Shown in pieces: positions 31,696-35,303 of a DNA stretch of 35,303 nt. The notes below the pieces were generated by a model, which did not search any database, was not told the origin of the DNA, and saw only the letters and a program-made list of their open reading frames with translations. A program made the translations under genes and the position numbers. Source of the stretch: Gemmatimonadota bacterium (GTDB lineage: Bacteria > Gemmatimonadota > Gemmatimonadetes > Gemmatimonadales > GWC2-71-9); NCBI GenBank assembly GCA_020350425.1, contig CP070716.1, positions 1,143,157 to 1,178,459 of the forward strand. Reading direction: 5' to 3'. The first letter of the stretch is position 1; each line of letters begins with the position of its first letter.

Positions 31696-31712
31696 GCCGT
31701 TCGGCGCCGCCT

Positions 31713-31740
31713 TTGATGGCGCGCGGCCGCTCCATAGATT
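31713..31740 (+). promoter_or_regulatory. Promoter of tRNA-Arg
   Basis: TTGATG (31713-31718, 4/6) and TAGATT (31735-31740, 4/6) with a 16-base spacer lie directly ahead of tRNA-Arg; the transcript would start near 31747, 6 bases before the mature 5' end. Confidence 0.6.
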
Positions 31741-31752
31741 GGCTCAGCACGA

Positions 31753-31826
31753 GCGCCCGTAGCTCAGCTGGACAGAGCATCGGCCTTCTAAGCCGAGGGT
31801 CCCAGGTTCGAGTCCTGGCGGGCGCA
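31753..31826 (+). tRNA. tRNA-Arg (anticodon TCT)
   Basis: A 74-base cloverleaf: acceptor GCGCCCG pairs with CGGGCGC, D arm AGCTCAGCTGGACAGAGC, anticodon stem TCGGC/GCCGA with loop CTTCTAA and anticodon TCT at 31787-31789, and T arm CCAGG-TTCGAGT-CCTGG. The discriminator A at 31826 is followed by TGG, so CCA is not encoded. It reads AGA/AGG codons, rare in this GC-rich sequence. Confidence 0.97.
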
Positions 31827-31839
31827 TGGCGTGATGCCG

Positions 31840-31874
31840 AGCCCCACGGTCGTGTCCGACGACGGTGGGGCTTT
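31840..31874 (+). terminator. Terminator hairpin after tRNA-Arg
   Basis: AGCCCCAC (31840-31847) pairs with GTGGGGCT (31865-31872), and an inner GTCGT/ACGAC pair (31849-31853 with 31859-31863) extends the stem. TTC follows the hairpin. It closes the tRNA-Arg transcript 13 bases after the tRNA. Confidence 0.7.
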
Positions 31875-31922
31875 CAGCTTCCGGGTGGGGGATGCCGTTG
31901 GTGCGAGGTGCGCCGCCGGCCG

Positions 31923-32219
31923 CTAGGACTCCAGCGCCTTGGGTTCCTCCCCGGGCTGCCGCGTGAGCATGCGCTCGGTGAAGTCCATGCGCTCGTGGAC
32001 TTCCTCGAGCAGCTGCGACTGATCCCGCATGACCTCCGCCATCTGGTCGAGGCGCTGCTCCAGCTCCGCCAGGCGCTCCTCGGTGTCCGGATCGCCCCCT
32101 CCGGAGCGAAGCCTACGGAGTGGCGCCTTGCCCCACACCAGGAGCTTGATGCCGAAGGCCGTGCCTATGAGTGTGGCGAGGACCACCGCGAATCCTAGGG
32201 CATCAGCGGGGATATCCAC
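31923..32219 (-). CDS. Small membrane protein with coiled coil (PspB-like)
   Basis: A 98-residue protein with one N-terminal membrane helix (about residues 6-28, ALGFAVVLATLIGTAFGIKLLV), a basic stop-transfer patch (KAPLRRLRSG), and a C-terminal coiled coil (ERLAELEQRLDQMAEVMRDQ and LLEEVHERMDFTERMLTRQ). The plan is like phage-shock PspB-type proteins, but sequence identity cannot be claimed and no PspA or PspC gene is adjacent. GTG start at 32219 has an AAGGAG ribosome binding site 7 bases upstream. The 79-base gap to the upstream LEA-like gene contains a GGTCCTG/CAGGACC inverted repeat (32235-32241, 32275-32281) of unknown meaning. Confidence 0.68.
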   Translation of the reverse strand: MDIPADALGFAVVLATLIGTAFGIKLLVWGKAPLRRLRSGGGDPDTEERLAELEQRLDQMAEVMRDQSQLLEEVHERMDFTERMLTRQPGEEPKALES

Positions 32220-32298
32220 GTCTACGCTCCTTGCGGTCCTGTGACTCCTGACGAGTGTGGCGCCTGTGGTGTTTCAGGACCCGGCAGCGGCACGCTCC

Positions 32299-32811
32299 TC
32301 ACGGTCCTCCCAGCATCTCCCGCACGTTCGCGTCGCCTTCCAGCGCCAGCGGTACCCAGCGCTCCCCGCCCGGCGTATGAACCAGCAGCCGCCCCTCGAG
32401 CCGGTAGGCCACCGCACCGCGGGTGAACGCCCCGCGGGCGGCGGCACCCACGCCCTCCCAGGTGAACTCCACCGGGACCGTGACCCAACTCTGCTGCCCC
32501 GCGGGGAGCCGCGCCTCGCGCTCGAGCGCCGCCTCCCCGAACCGCGTGCCTTCCAGGTCCAGCGTCGCACCGAGCTGCGCCCCCCGCAGCTCATACGGGT
32601 TGGGGTTGTGGACCGCGAGTTGCAGGCGCAGCGATCCGCCCTGCAGATCGAGCCGGGTCACCTCAATGAACTCCAGCCGCACGGTGGGGGCCTCGAAGCT
32701 GAACCGCTTGAACAGGGCGCAGCCGCCCAAAGCCACCGCCAGCAGGAGACAGACCGCTGCGGCCGTCACCCACGCCGGCGGACCGGCTGGCGAGCGTGTG
32801 ACCCACGCCAC
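32299..32811 (-). CDS. LEA type 2-like lipoprotein
   Basis: A 170-residue lipoprotein: a signal peptide with core AAAVCLLLAVALGGC ends in a lipobox (Cys near residue 31). The mature domain fits the LEA_2/water-stress family (PF03168 type): LEFIEVTRLDLQGGSLRLQLAVHNPNPYELRG in outline, with the hallmark hNPNPY turn, and later SWVTVPVEFTWEG and YRLEGRLLV. These immunoglobulin-like domains occur in desiccation-related and envelope lipoproteins; the exact function is unknown. I choose GTG 32811, which gives a normal signal peptide; a GTG at 32898 would add 29 residues not typical of a signal. It shares an operon orientation with the PspB-like gene downstream. The region 32812-33055 upstream has no other gene. 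Confidence 0.8.
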   Translation of the reverse strand: MAWVTRSPAGPPAWVTAAAVCLLLAVALGGCALFKRFSFEAPTVRLEFIEVTRLDLQGGSLRLQLAVHNPNPYELRGAQLGATLDLEGTRFGEAALEREARLPAGQQSWVTVPVEFTWEGVGAAARGAFTRGAVAYRLEGRLLVHTPGGERWVPLALEGDANVREMLGGP

Positions 32812-33055
32812 CCCCTGAGCCCGTAACCTCTGATATGGCAATTGTGTACCGAAAATCACTGATCGCCGTCCCGGTGCAACATAACCTAGTTTCGGCACGA
32901 GGATCCGCCGAACAGGCAGCAGCGGCCGGGCAGGGGTCGGTTGCGGAATCCTCGTTCGGGAGGCAAGTTCTCCTCGAACACACTGGAGCCCCGGCCGTAT
33001 AAGATGTTGCTGGACAATCTTTTACAACGTCCAGCACGGAAGGGGGCGACGGCAC

Positions 33056-34921
33056 ATGCGCCGCATGAGCCGTGGCCCCGACGGCCGCAGGAACCGAACC
33101 CGGAGGTCAGGGGCGGTGGACGACACGAGACCCACGGCACGGGCCGATGGGGCCGAGTCCAGGCGCGTGTTCGCGGATCGCCCGGGCGAATCCCACGCGC
33201 CACCGTATCAGCCCCAGTCCCGCACTGGCGAGCCAGGCGATGTTGCGGCCCAGGCAGCGCGGCCGGCGGCGGTCGCCGCCGAACCGGCGGCAGAAGGCGC
33301 CACCCCAAGCTCTCCGGCCGACCTCGTTTTCATCGTCCGCCAGGATGGTGAGATCCGCTTTGCCAACCGCCCCGTCGGCAGCTTCAGCGAAGAAGAGATC
33401 GTGGGCAGCAGCATCTTTGAGTGGATCGCCCCGAGCCACCGGGAGGTGCTGCGCCAGAGCATCGAGCAGGTCTTTGCCACCGGACGCCCCCAGGTGCACG
33501 ACCTCGCCGGTCTGCCGGCCGACGGCGAAGGCTGGTTCGAGTGGCGCATCAAGCCGAACCGGCGCGAGGGAGCGGTCGTCTCGGCCACCCTGGTGGCCCA
33601 CGACATCTCCCGCCACAAGCGGACCCAACACGAGCTGCAGCAGCGCTGCGAAGAGATGGAGCGTCTCCTCGAAGAGCGGGCCGCCGATCTGGCTGAGGCC
33701 AAGGCGTCGTTCACGCGGCGAGCGAAGTCGCAGGAAGCGGGGGACCGCATCTGGCAGCGCTTCCGCACGCTGCTGGACGAAGCGGGGGAGGCCATCTTCA
33801 TCACCGACCCGGTCACCAGAAGGCTGGTCGACGTCAACGAGACCGCCTGTCGCTGGGTCCGCAGTACGCGCGACGCGCTCATCGGTCAGCCGGTCGAGGA
33901 TCTGCACCTCGGCTTTCCCGTGCTGCCGCCGGATGATGCGGATCTCAGCTTTACCGAGACGCGCGACACGCGCCGCCCGATCGTCCTGGACGACGGTTTC
34001 CACCGGCGGGGAGACGGCTCCACCTTCCCCGTCGAGGTGGCAGTGGCCAGGCACACCATGGGCCAGGAGCAGTACGTGCTGGCCGTGGTGCGCGACATCA
34101 AGGCACGGCACAGCGTGGAGGCGACGCTGCACGAAGCCGAGGCGCGATACCGAGCGCTGTTCAACCAGGCGTTCGACGCCATCTACCTCACGGACCGTGG
34201 CGGCGAGATCGTTGACGGCAACCACGCCGCCATGGAGCTCTTCGGATACTCCGGGGAGGAGTTGATCGGTCTCGACGCGCGCCGCCTGTTCTCCCGGCCC
34301 CAGGACATCCGCGCCTTCCAGCGGTCGATGACCGAGCGGGGCAGCGTCGACTCGCTCGAGGTCGAGCTGGAGACCAAGGCGGGGACTCGGGTCCGCGCCC
34401 TGCTGTCTGCCACCCGGCGCCTCTCGACCGACGGCGAGATTCGCGGGTACCAGTGCGTCGTGCGCCGCGTGCCGACCGGCGACGGACGGGATCCGGGGGC
34501 CCTGCCCACCACGCCCGCGCCGGCCGTCGCTGACCATCAGGTCAGGGAGACGGTACTCCTGTTCGACCCCGACGCCATCGCGCTGGCCGAGACCACGGCG
34601 ATCCTGCAACAGGCTGATATTCGAGTACTTACGGCCGACAGCTCGGAGGGGACGCTCGAGCTCTTCTGGCAGCGTCGGCGGGACCTCACGGCTACCGTCC
34701 TGGCCGTGGAGCCCGGGCATCTCGCCGCCCAGGCGCTGGTCGAGGAGATGCGGCGCCTGGATCCCGCGGCGCCGATCCTGCTGCTGAGTGACTCCGACCC
34801 CGTTGCCGTAGCCGAGCACTTCGCCGACCTCGGTATCCTCGCGTTCCTGCAGAAGCCGACGCACCCGCTGGCACTGGTGCAACGCGTGCGGCAGGCGCGC
34901 GGCTCCCGGCCGGCCAGCTAA
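33056..34921 (+). CDS. Triple-PAS protein with a degenerate receiver domain
   Basis: A 621-residue soluble signalling protein with no membrane helix. A disordered Arg/Pro/Ala-rich N terminus (1-85) is followed by PAS domains at about 88-188, 236-350 and 364-472, and a short coiled coil at about 190-225. The C terminus (about 498-614) has a receiver fold: ETVLLFDPDAIALAETTAILQQ, then ILLLSDSDP and AFLQKP with the conserved Lys600. The phospho-acceptor position falls in TVLAVEPGH and is not Asp, and the acidic pair reads DPD rather than DD, so normal phosphorylation is unlikely. No histidine kinase, GGDEF or DNA-binding domain is present, so output must be by protein contact. The ATG at 33056 has a GGAAGGGGG ribosome binding site 9 bases upstream. 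It lies just before the rRNA operon on the same strand. Confidence 0.82.
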   Translation: MRRMSRGPDGRRNRTRRSGAVDDTRPTARADGAESRRVFADRPGESHAPPYQPQSRTGEPGDVAAQAARPAAVAAEPAAEGATPSSPADLVFIVRQDGEIRFANRPVGSFSEEEIVGSSIFEWIAPSHREVLRQSIEQVFATGRPQVHDLAGLPADGEGWFEWRIKPNRREGAVVSATLVAHDISRHKRTQHELQQRCEEMERLLEERAADLAEAKASFTRRAKSQEAGDRIWQRFRTLLDEAGEAIFITDPVTRRLVDVNETACRWVRSTRDALIGQPVEDLHLGFPVLPPDDADLSFTETRDTRRPIVLDDGFHRRGDGSTFPVEVAVARHTMGQEQYVLAVVRDIKARHSVEATLHEAEARYRALFNQAFDAIYLTDRGGEIVDGNHAAMELFGYSGEELIGLDARRLFSRPQDIRAFQRSMTERGSVDSLEVELETKAGTRVRALLSATRRLSTDGEIRGYQCVVRRVPTGDGRDPGALPTTPAPAVADHQVRETVLLFDPDAIALAETTAILQQADIRVLTADSSEGTLELFWQRRRDLTATVLAVEPGHLAAQALVEEMRRLDPAAPILLLSDSDPVAVAEHFADLGILAFLQKPTHPLALVQRVRQARGSRPAS

Positions 34922-35013
34922 CCGAGCGCACCGCGAAGCGCACCCCGCGGCGCCCCGAGCGAGTCCCTCCGCTTTGGGCGGAGAAGCTCCTGCCCAACCG
35001 CGAGTTACACCCC

Positions 35014-35042
35014 TTGACGCCCTCGCTGTCCGTAGGTAAGAT
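35014..35042 (+). promoter_or_regulatory. rRNA operon promoter
   Basis: TTGACG (35014-35019, 5/6) and TAAGAT (35037-35042) are 17 bases apart, with transcription expected near 35049. This is the best promoter-like pair in the window after the PII-gene -35 box and precedes a 180-base leader to 16S rRNA. Nothing gene-like lies in 34922-35013. Confidence 0.8.
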
Positions 35043-35049
35043 CCCTTGC

Positions 35050-35090
35050 TCGCCGGGATCGTGTTGATCCTGGCGACTCGCTCTTTGAAA
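35050..35090 (+). promoter_or_regulatory. rRNA leader hairpin and boxA-like antitermination site
   Basis: An 11-bp stem including one G-T pair (35050-35060 with 35066-35076, loop GTGTT) starts at about the first transcribed base. Four bases later comes GCTCTTTGAAA (35080-35090), the boxA-type element found in rRNA leaders, where NusB/S10 and NusA assemble an antitermination complex. The order hairpin then boxA matches the boxB-boxA order of E. coli leaders. A further hairpin, TCGGACGAC with GTCGTTCCGA, lies at about 35185-35208 and may take part in 16S processing. Confidence 0.7.
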
Positions 35091-35228
35091 ACCGACGGAC
35101 AAAGGGACACAAGGAGTGCGGCCCCGTAGAGGCAGCAGGATGTCGGAATCCTGCTCGCCAAGGGGAACAAGACTCCGACTGTGATTCGGACGACGAAATG
35201 TCGTTCCGATGAGTCATATCGAACTACT

Positions 35229-35303
<75 letters not shown>

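Noticed and set aside
32235..32281. GGTCCTG/CAGGACC inverted repeat as a terminator or operator
   Set aside because: The arms are 33 bases apart with no T tract and no regulator context; it may be chance in GC-rich sequence.
33107..35170. A 687-residue minus-strand open frame covering the PAS protein and the rRNA promoter
   Set aside because: It crosses the rRNA promoter and boxA-like site and lies antisense to three recognisable PAS domains.

Overview
The window is a dense, GC-rich bacterial chromosome segment made almost entirely of housekeeping genes. Genes overlap by 1-17 bases or are separated by a few bases, and GTG starts are common. LPS-type envelope genes (an LpxH-like hydrolase, an LptE-like lipoprotein) point to a diderm. 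Gene content, codon bias and the 5' end of a 16S rRNA gene would fit Gemmatimonadota or a neighbouring phylum; this assignment is inference and would need the full 16S. The region looks like native core chromosome: no insertion sequence, phage gene, CRISPR array or integrase was found.

Layout. (1) 1-3503, + strand: the end of serS, a membrane sensor histidine kinase and a PcrA/UvrD helicase, all overlapping. (2) 3506-5420, - strand: an exported zinc-phospholipase-like protein, a small membrane coiled-coil protein and a PII-like protein whose promoter lies back to back with that of murA. (3) 5555-7608: murA (with Asp in place of the catalytic Cys) and pgeF. (4) 7605-15078: the classical rimP-nusA-ylxQ-infB-ylxP-rbfA-truB-ribF translation operon, preceded by a promoter and a terminator-like leader hairpin. 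(5) 15122-22113: secD, secF, tatD, fhs, ridA, a selenocysteine tRNA, a lipid kinase and a small membrane protein, tightly spaced and probably partly co-transcribed. (6) 22097-22840, - strand: an LpxH-like hydrolase. (7) 22932-26318: deoC, a thioesterase, and an exported HEAT-repeat protein with a C-terminal cyclophilin domain. (8) 26410-30726: two envelope lipoproteins (LolB/DUF4292-like and LptE-like), a small membrane protein, a Kef-type antiporter, RNase PH and the XTP/dITP pyrophosphatase. (9) 30798-32811: a small HTH protein, tRNA-Pro(TGG), tRNA-Arg(TCT) and three small envelope or coiled-coil proteins. (10) 33056-35303: a three-PAS protein with a degenerate receiver domain, then the promoter, leader and first 75 bases of an rRNA operon.

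The most notable points are the tRNA-Sec embedded in a formate-tetrahydrofolate ligase gene cluster (and the only one of three tRNAs here with an encoded CCA), a naturally Asp-type MurA, a recurrent TAGATT -10 hexamer with two -10 boxes exactly 6 bases upstream of start codons (leaderless transcripts), a nine-copy hexamer repeat at the end of rbfA, and the kinase-less PAS/pseudo-receiver protein beside the rRNA operon. I found no clearly new defence or mobile system.
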